Below are positions 33,720-44,946 of a stretch of 64,000 nt of DNA, piece after piece; within the stretch, counting starts at the first letter, position 1, and each line of letters begins with the position of its first letter. The DNA comes from Leptobrachium leishanense (Eukaryota > Chordata > Amphibia > Anura > Megophryidae). Location of the stretch: NCBI GenBank assembly GCA_009667805.1, contig CM019063.1, positions 191,700,661 through 191,764,660 of the forward strand. The letters run 5' to 3'. Position numbers and translations under genes: made by a program. The notes under the pieces are model-generated. The model saw only the letters and a program-made list of their open reading frames with translations. It did not search any database and had not been told where the DNA came from.

Positions 33720-35440
33720 ATGGCAGCATATGCCAATTATAAACAGGACACACTGCGGGGCATGCTGGAGGACTGTGGGCTCAAAGAGCAAGGATGCCCT
33801 GGTCGAAGAATTGGCGGCCCTGGATCAGCAGACCAGGGACCTGCCCGCAACCTCACCACCGATCGTAGCTCAGGCGTCCAGCCCTGAAAACTCCTTACAG
33901 AGGAAGGTACAGCAGCGGGCAGCGGCTTGCGGAGCCGCGTCGACAGAAGCCACCTTCCAGAACTTCGTCCGGGACATCACCCATGAAGAAGAGCAGGAGC
34001 GGGTGCGCCAACATGAGATACGGCTGGCGGAAATCCAGTACCAACAGGGAGGAAACCCCAACTGGGAAAGACCAACGGCACGGAAGTGTCAGGAACCGGG
34101 TTCTTGTGACACCGGTGACGTGAATATGAACCCAGGATGCAGTAAATAAGGCAACAACAAAAGGCTTGGTGAAAATAGCAGAAACTTATATTGAATAACT
34201 GGATACAAATAAAAAGGCAGGAATCTGTATAAATAATAAGTCTTTGAAAAACAAACGCAGATGATGTAAAGTCTTGGGATGGATAATGTAGAAGGGGGTC
34301 TTGAGACTGTACCGGCAAGGAGTAAGAGAAGCGAAGTCCAGAGGAATAGCCAGGGGTCCGGTACACGGGAATCAGAATAAACAGCAAGGCTGGTCACTTG
34401 GCTCTTGTGATAAATCAGGCACCTTTCTTTGATCAGGAATCCAACGTTAATGACAGAGCACTGGCTGGATGTGGGAGTGGTTCTTTTAAGGAACCCAGCC
34501 AGTGCTCATTACATCCACCTGATGCAGTATACAAAAGCTGGGCTAAGGCATACTGCTGTACAGGAGCTTGCCACCAGGGTTGGTCTCATGACTTGGACTT
34601 TTTGCCACGGCGTCGCCGTGGGACCTGACAGGAAGGTGCCCTTCAAGAGCTTCAACGAGGCAGAGGAGGAAATAGAAAGTTTCCTCCAGGACTTTGAACG
34701 CTCGTGCCAACTACACGAGGTTCAACAGGCCGCTTGGGTTGGGATCCTGGCGTGTAAACTAACAGGGCGGGCTGCGGAGGCCTACAGGACTGTCCCAGAC
34801 GAAGAAGCCCGGGACTACGAACAGGTGAAACAAACCCTGCTGGCCCGTTTTGCCATCACCCCCGAAACCAGCCGGATGAAATTCCGAAATTCCCGGCGGC
34901 CCAGACGGTACTACCCATGTGGAGTGGGCGCACCGGCTGCAACGGGACATGAAGACCTGGTTCGCCGGAAGCAAGGCTCGAACCCTCGAAGAAGTCACTC
35001 AGCTGTTCCTTCTCGAGCAGTTTTTCGACCACACCGCCCCGGCCGTGCGGGAGTGGGTGAGGGACAAGAAGCCCCAGACGGTGCAGCAAGCGGCCACCTG
35101 GGCCGATGAGTATACGGACACGCGCACGTCCCACGGGGGGGGAACGACCTCCACCCTACCACCTCCCCGTGCCACACCCCCCTCCCCGGCCGGAGCCAAC
35201 AGCACGCTGGCCCGCACCCCGGGTCCCAAACTGGGCCATTTCCACGGCTACCATCCGTTGTTATGGGTGCGGCCAGATGGGCCACTACCGCCAGAACTGC
35301 GCCAACCAGCCGCCCCTTCCGCGGGGCCCCATCCGAGCCCCACCCGCGGCTCATTGTTACCAGGAGGAATCCCCATACTGGGACCCACAGGAGGAATGGG
35401 GGATGCTGCATGAGGCCGATCCCGTGCAGGCTGCATCCGC
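33720..35440 (+). pseudogene. Gmr1-like gag with SCAN-like domain and zinc knuckle
   Basis: The gag ATG is at 33720 (MAAYANYKQD). A frameshift near 33777 leads into an acidic helical region (33790-34086). The gag is then cut by a solo LTR (34087-34630), with the frame intact on removal. The region from 34631 continues KVPFKSFNEAEEE. A SCAN-like block follows (about 34855-35110): RMKFRNS, then after a frameshift LEEVTQLFLLEQFF and AVREWVRDKKPQT, matching the SCAN consensus around LLVLEQFL and WVR.. P. A CCHC knuckle CYGCGQMGHYRQNC lies at about 35265. The vertebrate SCAN domain is thought to derive from gag of Gmr1-like elements, and this copy fits that view. Confidence 0.82.
34087..34630 (-). 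mobile_element. Solo LTR (544 bp) inside Gypsy gag
   Basis: Begins tgtcaggaacc and ends gggacctgaca, flanked by ggaag (34082-34086, 34631-34635). Removing it with one ggaag restores gag codons (ARK-VPFK) in frame. The likely poly-A region reads on the minus strand. Confidence 0.9.
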
Positions 35441-35876
35441 CGACAACCGCCAACACCACAGACAGGCGGTATGGATTAACGGGCGGGCCGCCGAAGGTCT
35501 CCGCGACTCCGGCGCTACCATCACGCTTGTCCGGCCTCACCTGATTCCCCGAAAGGACCGGCTGGACCGCACCGTCGCTGTTCGCGTAGCCGGAGGCAAG
35601 GTGCTCCGACTCGCTACCGCCCGAGTCCATTTGGATTGGGGGTCGGGGGAGGGATCCGTGCGGGTGGGGTTACTCGACCAACTACCGGCAGAAATCCTCC
35701 TGGGGAACGACCTGGGATGCTTGGTATCAGCCTACGCCACAGACGCGGCCGCCCCAGTGACCACCCGGCAACAAAGCCACCGGATCGACCAAGGCACTCC
35801 GGTCGGGACCCAGGTGAGACCAACCAGACCTCTCCGACCTCCCAAACCCCCCAAGCCTCCCAGACCTCCCCCCTGA
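35440..35876 (+). pseudogene. Gmr1-like aspartic protease region
   Basis: In the same frame as the zinc knuckle (35106-35876), DSGATITLV at about 35505 is the retropepsin active-site block, and a later ILLGNDL corresponds to the usual ILG.D flap/helix end. The frame ends in a Pro-rich stretch at 35876. It would cut the polyprotein as a dimer. Confidence 0.75.
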
Positions 35877-35984
35877 CCGGACGAACCCACACCTCCTCCC
35901 CCGGACCACCCCCTCACATGGAGCTCCCCAGCCACCCTCCGGCACCAGACCCAGACTGACCCCACCCTAGAAAGGTACTGCGAC

Positions 35985-36610
35985 CGGGCCGGCCAGGGTC
36001 CCGGCGACGGACGGGATGACAGCATTGAGTGGGAAGATGGGCTACTGTATCGGTACACCAATAGGGGAGACGCTCAGAAACCACGGGCTCCCCACAAACA
36101 GCTAGTAGTACCGCAGGCCCCCAGAAAGGAACTCCTGAGACTGGCCCACGACATTCCCCTCGCCGGCCATCTAGGAATGGCCAAGACCCGACACCGGTTA
36201 ACCCGAGCATTCTTCTGGCCTCGCCTTAGTGAGGATGTCCGGGAGTACTGCCGCACCTGCCCGACCTGCCAGAAAACGGGGAAAACTGGGGACCACCCGA
36301 AAGCCCCCCTTCACCCCATGCCCATCATTCAAGAACCCTTTAGTCGGGTGGCGGTAGACATAATTGGTCCCTTACCCCGCCCCAGCGCCACCGGGAAGAG
36401 ATATATTCTCACCGTGGTGGACTACGCCACCCGATACCCCGAGGCGGTGGCCCTGTCTAACATTCAGGCAGACACCGTCGCCGATGGCCTCCTACAGGTG
36501 TTCTCTAGGGTAGGATTTCCTCAGGAAATCTTGTCTGATCAGGGCTCCCAATTCACCGCTGAGCTAACCCAACAGCTCTGGTGTCTGTGCGGGGTTAAGG
36601 CTGGGAGTTA
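35985..36610 (+). pseudogene. Gmr1-like integrase, C-terminally deleted
   Basis: Integrase inserts element DNA into the host genome. The zinc-binding part reads LAHDIPLAGHLG and CRTCPTCQK (about 36135-36270). The catalytic core has AVDIIGPLP (36350) and LSDQGSQFT (36530), giving both Asp residues. The block that should follow with the catalytic Glu is missing. Sequence jumps from LCGVKA directly to the N-terminal RT motif with a frame change near 36600, so an internal deletion removed the end of integrase and start of RT. An enzyme lacking the Glu cannot act. Confidence 0.85.
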
Positions 36611-37107
36611 TCGAGCCCTCTGCCAGTCCATGGGCCTCGCCCGTCGTCCTGGTCCCCAAAAAGGATGGTACCACCCGGTTTTGTGTCGACTACCGGAGGC
36701 TCAATGACTGCACTGTCACCGATGCTTACCCCATGCCCCGAGTCGACGAGTTGTTGGATCAGATCTCCCAGGGCCATTTCTTGACCACGGTAGATCTGTG
36801 CAAGGGGTACTGGCAGATTCCCCTTGCAGAGGAGGCGACCCCGAAGTCGGCCTTCATCACCCCGTTCGGCCTGTACCAGTTTCGGGTCATGCCGTTCGGG
36901 ATGAAGAACGCCCCGGCCACTTTTCAGCGGTTGATCGATCGTCTCCTCGATGGCCTCCAGGAATTCGCTTGCGCGTACCTGGACGACATCGCCATCTACA
37001 GCCAGACTTGGGAGGAACACCTTCACCATCTGGGGGTGGTATTCGCTCGGGTAAGGGACGCCAACCTGACCCTTAAACCCGCGAAGTGTAGGATAGGGAT
37101 GTCCTAG
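36600..37107 (+). pseudogene. Gmr1-like reverse transcriptase
   Basis: RT blocks are in order: GVIEPSASPWASPVVLVPKK (36604, shifted frame), DAYPMPRVDELLDQI, TTVDLCKGYWQI, TPFGLYQFRVMPFG, and the active site YLDDIAIYS (about 36977). A stop at 37105 (MS*VQYLGY) looks like a single change of a Gln codon. The frame then continues into the connection and RNase H. Confidence 0.9.
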
Positions 37108-37860
37108 GTACAGTACCTCGGCTACCGGGTGGGTCGGGGAACCCAGCGTCCAGAACCGGCCAAGATAGAAGCCATTCTGGAGTGGCCCACCCCCATCACC
37201 AAGACTCAGGTCCTCGCTTTCTTGGGCACGGCAGGGTACTACCGGAAATTCGTTCCCAACTATAGCGTCCTCGCCAGACCCCTGACCGACCTGACTAAGA
37301 AAACCCTGCCCCGCCAAGTCCTGTGGTCCCCGGAGTGCGAAACCGCCTTCCAACAACTGAAGACCGCCCTAACCCAAGCACCCCTCTTGGCAGCTCCCAA
37401 TTATAACAAACGCTTTATTGTCCATACCGACGCATCGATGTTCGGACTGGGAGCCGTACTAAGCCAAGTGGGGGACGACGGGGGGATCATCCGGTGGCTT
37501 ACATCAGCCACAAACTCCTACCCCGGGAGGTGGGATACGCAGCGGTCGAGAAAGAATGTCTGGCCTTGGTTTGGGCCCTGCAAAAGTTCCAGCCGTATGT
37601 GTACGGGCGGTCCTTCACCGTAATGACGGATCACAACCCCCTGGTGTGGCTCAACCGGGTGGCGGGGGAGAACGGCCGCCTGTTGCGGTGGAGCCTGGCC
37701 CTCCAACCTTTTAACTTTTCTATCCAATACCGGCCCGGGCCACAGAACGGGAATGCCGACGGTCTATCCCGGCAATCGGCCCGGGGCGGGATCCCGGAGA
37801 TCCAAGCTCCCCGACTTCCCCTATTTGACCCGTGTGGGTCCAACCGGGTCCGTCGGACTC
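37108..37860 (+). pseudogene. Gmr1-like RNase H
   Basis: QYLGYRVG and FLGTAGYYRKFVPNY are the RT thumb/connection. RNase H has HTDASMFGLGAVLSQ (37420), AVEKECLALVWAL (37545) and VMTDHNPLVWL (37620), giving the Asp-Glu-Asp set. A frameshift near 37490 divides it. The frame ends shortly before the polypurine tract, so nothing follows RNase H, which confirms that integrase is upstream. Confidence 0.88.
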
Positions 37861-37878
37861 GTTTGAAGGGGGGAGGAA

Positions 37879-38586
37879 TGTCATGGAACGGACATAGGGG
37901 CTCTGTCAGCGAGCCCCAGAACTAACAGCCTGGGACATTTCAAAGACCTTTTTCTTTATTTCAGACTCTTTCGGTTTTGCGTGTTGAAATGAACAGTTAT
38001 ACCTTTTCTAGATGTGGTTTTATTGGTGTGATGTATTACCATGTATCCTGTATTGTATGAGTGTGGATTCAGATGTGTAATTGTGTGATGCATTTAAAGG
38101 TAATTTATTTCCCCCTTGGTTGCTAGGAGTGAAAGGCTGTGTTGAAATTCAATTGTATGCTAATTACTGTGTACATACGCTCTGTGTGTGTGTGTAATCT
38201 GATGATGCAAGCATGCCATTGTATGCAAATTGAGTTCCCATACAAGCCTGGGCATGTCTCCTTTGTGTGTGAGATGTTTAAATGCGTGTCCCATTTGAGT
38301 AAAAAGTCAGTTCAACTGCGTTTGACTTGAAGCATACAGCCCCGTTTGGTGTCGTCATTTCGTAGCTAAAATCACAGTGCAGGAGACACTCTGCGGTCTC
38401 CTAGCTCCCCACTACGCAGAACGGGTCAACTTAATTCGGCAGCACCATCTCGCCAAGTAACGCCAGGGTCATCTCAGGCCGCTCGAGACGCCAAGTGCCG
38501 TGACACTCGGTAGTCGGGCCTGACGCCATCAAGAGGGGGTCAGATTGGAGCACACCCGCCGACGGATAACACCCCATTCCGTCACA
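37879..38586 (+). repeat. 3' LTR of Gmr1-like element
   Basis: 708 bp, begins directly after the polypurine tract. Followed by the CCACC duplication. Confidence 0.93.
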
Positions 38587-38591
38587 CCACC

Positions 38592-38947
38592 TCCAACCTA
38601 CGCTGCATGGGCTCCCTAATGATGCAAAGCCTGCTAAAGGACACCAGGATTTGTGCTATCAAGGAGAGGGATCATTACTGGTTGGCAACCCTTCTTGATC
38701 CACGATACAAGGGGAAAGTTGCAGAGCTCATCCTGCCCGCACAGAGGGAGCACAGGATGAAAAAACTTGAGGACGCTCTAAAGCGACACTTGTGTAACAC
38801 CTTTCCAGGCACTGGTAGATTACCAAGTGCTGACACACGTGCTTCTGAGGCTGCGGGTGATCAGAGGAATAGCGGTGAAGGCCAGGGCCGCTTGACTGAT
38901 GCTTTTTTTAGTCCACGACGCCCAAGGACGTCAAATGTAGGCACCCA
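38592..38947 (+). pseudogene. hAT-2 transposase, segment between two insertions
   Basis: Continues the transposase after the Gypsy: HYWLATLLDPRYKGK and an open frame to SNVGTHCQ, where hAT-3 interrupts it. It aligns with hAT-1 9330-9690. Confidence 0.88.
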
Positions 38948-38955
38948 TTGCCAGC
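38948..38955. repeat. hAT-3 target-site duplication, left
   Basis: TTGCCAGC, repeated at 43053-43060. hAT-1 (attgccagcgtcttcac, near 9690) shows the empty site. Confidence 0.92.
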
Positions 38956-39840
38956 TAGGGATGAGCCGAACACTCCCCGAGTTCGGTTCGAGCCCGAACT
39001 CGAACTTCCCATTTGTTCGGGACCGAACCCGAACCCCCATGCAAGTCAATGGGGCTGAAAATTCGGTTTTTGGAGTGCCCTCCAAGAGGGCATATATGCT
39101 ACATATTTGCCATAAAAGGTGTATGGGGGTCCGGGTAGTGTCCTGGGGGACAGGAAACAAGGACAAAAAGTTTTAAAAAAACGTTTTTAAAGGGACAGTG
39201 AGTTTTCCATGAAATAAGGGTTAAAAATAAAAACGAAAAATTCCTTCAAATATCGTGCCTAGGAGGTCCCCATAACCTGCCCGTGAAGTGGCGGATTTCT
39301 AGGATGTATAGAAATATGTAAAAACCAAAAAATGACATTTCAAATGACGGTAAATGCTTTTCCTTTTTTTTTTTTTTTGTATTTAAGATTTTTATTTTGT
39401 AAAGAAGGCAGCATATAATCAAACGTATTAATGCAAGGGCCACGCAGGACCAACCACAGCATAAGTATTACTTGTGAAAAATAACAAACATCCCCCGAAA
39501 AAAGGGGGGTGTCTCAGCTTAAAAGAAATAAGGGGGGGGAGATGTCTCAGGGGAACACAGAGCAATATACAGGGCAATATTAAGGGACGGGGGAATCTCG
39601 GCTTCAATATAACAATATGTCATAGGGGGGAAAGGGGTGGTGGGGAAATAAAAATTAGGAGGGGGGGGGGACAACAACGAAAGTCTGCAGGTGCTTCCGA
39701 AAAAGATAAAATAAACCCACATTTATTCCTAAAAGTAACAAAGTCATCTTAGGCATTTCAAGGTAAAAGCAAAGTCCAGAACGAAAGCGAGGAGGTCATC
39801 AACCAGAGTAAATAACACACGGAGGTCCGCAGATATACTC

Positions 39841-40667
39841 TCAGCCAGTGTCTCGAAAGGGTAATATTGGCTGCGCAGGCAGGGAGAAGAGACGATGCCC
39901 ACCGGCTACAAAAACGGCTGGTAAATCAAGTAGGCCCTTGCCTGCACCACCACCAGTGTTTCCGGCCGCGCCAGGTAGGGCCGCAGGTGGCTCCAAGCAG
40001 GGGATCGCGGGGGGGGGGGGACCAGGCAAAATCTCATCTTCAGAGGTAGGGGGATAAACGATCTCCATGTACCGGTCGGTGCCAGCGGGTGCCTCCAGCA
40101 CACCCACCAGCTTCCTCCGGCTTGACGACCCTCTATATGCGGGCACCCCCGAAACACGCCACGTGGTCATATCTCCCTTCGGGGGAACACGCTGTGGAAT
40201 CAGGCGTTCGGGTGCCCTCTCCTCTTCCCGCAACTTCTCGGCCTCCTCCGTCTCATATAGCACACCAGCACGTGGTTCTCCTCCCGCGGGCCGCCCGAAA
40301 CTCCGCCGGTCGGGGGAACATCCCGCAGAATCGGGTGATCTGGTGTCTCCTCCACATCCCGCGGTTCCTCGACCTCCACCCTCTCGGGCAACTCACCGCC
40401 TCGTGGCACCCCTGCGGGCTGCTCGCACCCAGGAACGCCGCTGGTCGAGTCTTCAGAGCTCCGGCCGGCGCGTAGCACCGCCAGGATGCGGCGCATATCA
40501 CCCCGCGTCACAGGGCTCTCGTCATCCCCCAGCAGCTGCAGCACGGCATCTAGCACAGCCGGGAAACGGGGACCCTCCGTCTCTCCAGCCGCCAACACGG
40601 TCTCCGTCGCAGAACTGGGGGGCAGTAAAATCTGTGAGACAGGCCACAAAATGGCCGCCAACGGCAT
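39841..40667 (-). pseudogene. Conserved ORF of L1-like family, copy B, one frameshift
   Basis: ATG at 40667-40665 (MPLAAILWPVS) is the only clear ATG among the three copies. The N-terminal part (40667-40200) shares PRFPAVLDAVLQLLGDDE and GDMRRILAVL with copy A. A frame change between 40263 and 40200 leads to the C-terminal part (to 39841), ending LPFRDTG, as in copies A and C. Function unknown. Confidence 0.55.
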
Positions 40668-40849
40668 GCTCCCGCCAGAAATGGCGTCTAGCAGGTGATT
40701 CTCTGGACCGGAGGGGGGGGGAAACAGGCTCCGGTCAGCTCAGTCCTGTTGGCCAGCCGCCCAGGGTCCTCGGGTGAGGATACTCATCAAGTTAAATTCT
40801 TAAAATATGCCCAGGAAAGGGAGAACGCCGCGGAGCTCCAGCAGCATGC

Positions 40850-41528
40850 TGTCAAGCGGACTCTGCGTGGTTGGGATGTGTGAGCCCAGATGCAGTGAGC
40901 AGTGATGAAATATGCAAGTTGAGGGGTCAAAAATAAAAATATTTATTAATATACAAAAACAGCAAAAAACAAATGAATCGCTTCGCTGCTCAAAAAATGA
41001 AGGAAAAATACTGAACAGAAATAATAAAGTCAAGGCAAGGTATCCGGTAAGGATGAGGCAAACTCGTGGTTCAGGGTGGCAAGCAGATATTACGAGAGGT
41101 ACAGAAATCAGGATAGTCAAAAGTCCATAGCCAGGGGGTCATACACGAGGAATCCAAAACAGGGGTACTTGAGACAAATGAAGAGAGTTACCGGTCTGCA
41201 GAGGGAGGAAGGTTCACAGATGGGTATTCAGAAGCTATGGTCTGCACAAGGAGTGTCCAAAACATAGGTCAGCAAAGTCCAAACTTCAATGAGGAAGTAA
41301 AGCTACAGGAGAGAGGCCTCCTTATATACACAAGGAGGCTGGGCAGGATGATCTGCAGGTGATGATCATTAGAATGCCAGTAATCAAGGTTGAGCTGAAC
41401 GTGAGAGAAAGAAAAACCAAAACAAAGTCCTGGCATCTACATAGGACATGCAGGTAATGGCAAAAGGGGTGACCAAGGGAGGCGTCAGAGGATCCAGACC
41501 GAGACAGCGCCCCAGGTGGATCATGACA
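40850..41528 (-). mobile_element. Solo LTR (679 bp) inside copy B
   Basis: Begins tgtcaagcgg and ends ggatcatgaca, flanked by catgc (40845-40849, 41529-41533). Minus-strand AATAAA (plus tttatt near 40940) gives the orientation. Copy A shows the empty site in its leader (gtcgcatgctg, near 21750). Confidence 0.87.
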
Positions 41529-41686
41529 CATGCAACCTCTCTCCTCGGCCAAATGCTTTTCCTTTAATCTATCCATAAACAACTGCTTGGGGCGGCAGTC
41601 TGTATGAAAAGAGGAGACATTTTTGGACACGCAGAAAAAGTTTACTGATTTTTTGGCGTTGAAAAGCAGGAGAATGGAAACTTCTA

Positions 41687-42560
41687 GACCAAATAGCCGA
41701 TTTGGAAAGTGAGATAAATGGGAGAATTTTTCTGGTTCAGCTAATTTGACCTAGAATTTTCCATTCTCCAGTCATTCTCCTGAGTTTCACCTTTCTCTGA
41801 ATAACCCTGACAGGACAAGAGCAGGAGAATGACTGTAGAATGGAAAATTCTAGGTCAAAATAGCCAAACCAGAAAAATTCTCCCATTTGGGCTAGGGTCA
41901 GACTAGCGAATCTTTAACGTGCGTTTAGGCGCACTTAATCACAGCCACACTAGCAGCAAACGACGGGCAATGACGGCCAATATACGAAGTACGGTCGCAC
42001 GAAAGTCCGGCTGTGCAACGCAAGTGGAAAATAAACGCATTTTTTCGAGAACGCAGAACCACTAGTACGGACGTACAGAGTGCGCAGCGTCCACTAGCGG
42101 CGTGTGTGCGTGATTTGGAGACGTCAGACCCTGCTCATGTCCGGCCAACATAACGTCCAGACACCCAAAGTTTCCTGGTTTGGATCCGTAAAAAATCAAG
42201 CACAAAAATGCGCATCGTATGACCGTTTTCGCACAATCCGTGAAAAAATACTGCAATGCGTTCGGACGCACTTTTTGACGGTCGCTGCGAAAAATGCGTT
42301 AGTCTGACCCTAGCCTTATCTCACTTTCCAAATCGGCTATTTGGTCCAGATTGTTCTCTTTTCCTGCCATTTTCCTGGTTTTCACCTTTCTCTGAACAAC
42401 CCTGAGAGAGAGGTGAAAGCCAGGAGAACTGGCAAGAGAAGAGAACAATCTAGACCAAATAGCCGATTTGGAAAGTGAGATAAATGGGAGAATTTTTCTG
42501 GTTTGGCTATTTTGACCTAGAATTTTCACTTCTCCAGTTATTCTCCTGCTTTTCACCGCT
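41687..42560. repeat. Multi-arm foldback in hAT-3
   Basis: gaccaaatagccgatttgg at 41687 reappears inverted at 42328-42346 and directly at 42456, and each copy leads into a gggagaatttttctgg block. Between them are further inverted pairs (gagaatggaaaattcta; agattgttctctt with aagagaacaatct). Three related arms thus alternate in orientation over about 870 bp. A MITE (41890-42315) sits in one arm. Confidence 0.75.
41890..42315. mobile_element. GGCTAGGGTCAGAC MITE, copy 1
   Basis: Inverted ends GGCTAGGGTCAGAC and GTCTGACCCTAGCC, 426 bp, no coding. The interrupted foldback arm (ccattt / ttatctc) suggests a 2-bp TT duplication. Two other copies lie at 44117 and 52996. Interior is rich in CG words such as ggacgtac. 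Confidence 0.85.
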
Positions 42561-43060
42561 CTCTGAATAACCCTGTGAATGTTTAATCCCGAGGTGAAAA
42601 ATAACATTGCTTTAGATTTTTTTCAAACACCAGTTAAATGCAGCATATTAGGATGTTTTAGGGAAATTAATTCTCAAATCTCAATCAGAAGCAGACACCA
42701 CCCCACCCTCAGTATATTGTACAATGTATCAAATTGATTACCAGACTAAAAACACCTGGTGTTATGCCCGTTTGTGAACAGAGGTCATTTAGAGTTGATA
42801 ATCTTTCCACGTACACATTAGTTTTTAATTCAATATCTAATAAACCATTGCTTATAATATTCTGCAGTAAAGAGTCTCTTTATTTCTAGATTTTTTAGTA
42901 TTTTTTTAAGCATTTTCTATACTTTTTTCAAAATTTCTTTTTTTTTCGAACCTGAACCGAACACGTCCAAAAAGTTCGAAATTCGTGAACTTTAGAACTG
43001 CCAAAGTTCGGGTCGAACTCCGAACCGTCCGAACCCTAACAGCTCATCCCTATTGCCAGC

Positions 43061-43370
43061 GTCTTCACCATATGGTACAGGACTACCTAGGGGCAAGGGC
43101 AGACCTGGATACCTTTCCAGCAGATGATCCACTGGCTTACTGGGTGTTGAGATTGGATCACTGGCCAGAATTTAGCCAATATGCTATGCAGCTACTAGGT
43201 TACCTTTCATCTAGCGTGCTTTCCGAAAGGACATTCAGTGCCGCTGGAGGTTTTGTCACAGACAAAAGAGTGCGTCTGTCCACCGTCTGTAGACCGGCTG
43301 ACATTTATAAAAATGAATCAGTCTTGGATCAGCAGCTATCAATCCCCTGATGCTGCAGTAATGGAATAGA
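43061..43370 (+). pseudogene. hAT-2 transposase C-terminal dimerisation domain
   Basis: Resumes after hAT-3: DDPLAYWVLRLDHWPE, then VLSERTFSAAGGFVTDKRVRL, the hAT C-terminal dimerisation signature, then a short tail to 43350. This is the uninterrupted version of the site where Penelope entered hAT-1. Confidence 0.9.
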
Positions 43371-44116
43371 TAAGGGATGTCCTCTTCTGCATTCACAAAA
43401 CCTCCAGCACTGAACTCTTCCACAATACCACAAAAGGTTTACGGTGTGAAGGCACTTGCTGCCATGAAAGGCACAATATTTGGCTGCACTGACGCCTGTG
43501 CCAGATTTATATCATTTTATTTTTTTGAACCGCAGGGTCCAACCCTGCACTATTCCAAAATACCACAGAGGGGTTACTGTATGATGATACTTGCTGGCCT
43601 GGCATTAAAGGCACAATATCTGGGTGCACTCTACGCCCATTACCACCAGATAAAAAAAATTCAATATAGGACCACATGGTCCACCCCTGCATTCTTCCTC
43701 TACAATACCACAGAGTAGTTACTGTATGATGATACTTGCTGGCCTGGCATTAAAGGCACAATATCTGGGTGCACTGACGCCCATTACCAGATCAAAAACT
43801 TTTCAATATAGGACCACATGGTCCACCCCTGCACTCTTCCACCATACCACAGAGGGGTTACTGTATGATGATACTTGCTGCCCTGGCAGTCTTGCACCAA
43901 AGGCAGAATATCTGGCTGCACTGACGCCTTAACCAGATGCATATCTTTTTAATATAGGACCGCAAGGTCCACCCCTGCACTCTTACACCATAACACAGAG
44001 GGGTTACTGTATGATGATACTTGCTGGCCTGGCATTAAAGGCACAATATCTGGGTGCACTGACGCCCATTAACAGATAAAAAAAACCACTTTTCAATATA
44101 GGACCACATGGGGTTA

Positions 44117-44565
44117 GGCTAGGGTCAGATGAGCGCATTTTCTACGGACTGTGCATACGTGCAGTATGGACGTACGTACTGACTGACGACAAGGTAGTGG
44201 CCACACAGTCCGTTTTTTTCACTGACGTATTTTTTGACTGATGTAGCAGGGAAAATAAATTACAATGAAAGAACATTCTGTCCGTCAAAAATGCTGGACG
44301 TATAAATGCAGTCCGTCTGACCTTGTTGCATCACTCACACACAAAGCTATGCGGATGTTGTGGACGTGGCGCACTCTGCACGTCCGTTCTAGCAGTATTA
44401 CGTTCTTGCCTATCCTGCGTCCGTTTGCAGCGTCCGTCAGCCCCCGCACTTCTGTGCGGACGTACTTCGTGTGTGGGGCTCCATTTAACACAATTGTATG
44501 CTATCACGGACGTACTTATGTGCGGGCAACACGGACGTTAACTCTGCGTTCATCTGACCCCAGCC
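44117..44565. mobile_element. GGCTAGGGTCAGAC MITE, copy 2
   Basis: Ends GGCTAGGGTCAGATG and CATCTGACCCCAGCC, about 449 bp, in the hAT-2 3' array. Flanking TA on both sides (44115-44116, 44567-44568). Interior similar to copies 1 and 3. Confidence 0.8.
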
Positions 44566-44946
44566 CTACTGTATGATGATACTTTCTGGCCTGGCAGTCT
44601 TGCACCAAAGGCACAATATCTGGGTGCACTGACGCCCATTACCAGATAAAAAACTTTTCAATATAGGACCACATGGTCCACCCCTGCACTCTTCCACAAT
44701 ACCACAGAGGGGTTACTTTATGATGATACTTGCTGCCCTGGCAGTCTTGCACCAAAGGCAGAATATCTGGGTGCACTGACGCCTTAACCAGATGCATATC
44801 TTTTTAATATAGGACCGCAAGGTCCACCCCTGCATTCTTCAACAATACTACAGAGGGGTTACTGTATGATGATACTTGCTGGCCTGGCATTAAAGGCACA
44901 ATATCTGGGTGCACTGACGCCCATTACCAGATCAAAAACTTTTCAA

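Larger units (their letters stand above)
32961..38586 (+). mobile_element. Gmr1-like Ty3/Gypsy retrotransposon
   Basis: LTRs of 709 and 708 bp (TGTCATGG...GTCACA), 5-bp duplication, and a polypurine tract aaggggggaggaa ending at 37878. The internal order is gag, protease, integrase, reverse transcriptase, RNase H. Integrase before reverse transcriptase is the mark of the Gmr1 group and opposite to ordinary Gypsy. The LTRs differ at roughly a dozen sites, so the insertion is fairly young. Coding frames carry several frameshifts, a deletion joining integrase to RT, and a solo LTR within gag. Confidence 0.9.
39364..41550 (-). mobile_element. L1-like non-autonomous retroelement, copy B
   Basis: Poly-T (39364-39378) at the left, then the minus-strand 3' end ACAAAATAAAAATCTT-type sequence, similar to copy A. 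Direct repeats aaatgcttttcc flank it (39352-39363, 41551-41562). Minus-strand 5' end begins GGCCGAGGAGAG. It carries the conserved ORF and, within its 5' leader, a solo LTR. The 3' region (39380-39840) differs from copies A and C, so it belongs to a different subfamily. Confidence 0.85.
38956..43052 (-). mobile_element. hAT-3: non-autonomous, inverted, inside hAT-2
   Basis: Same termini as hAT-1 and hAT-2, but its left end (38956-39363) is the reverse complement of their 3' end (16570-17085). It lacks transposase. The interior holds L1-like copy B (39364-41550), a foldback (41687-42560) with a MITE, and about 400 bp of 5'-end sequence. A family member inserted into a relative's transposase, so the family was active after hAT-2 landed. 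Confidence 0.9.

Noticed and set aside
34995..35630. 211-codon minus-strand ORF in Gypsy gag
   Set aside because: Antisense of the gag and protease region; no motif.
44265..44576. 103-codon ORF in MITE copy 2
   Set aside because: The other MITE copies do not keep the frame. It is chance openness in CG-rich sequence.
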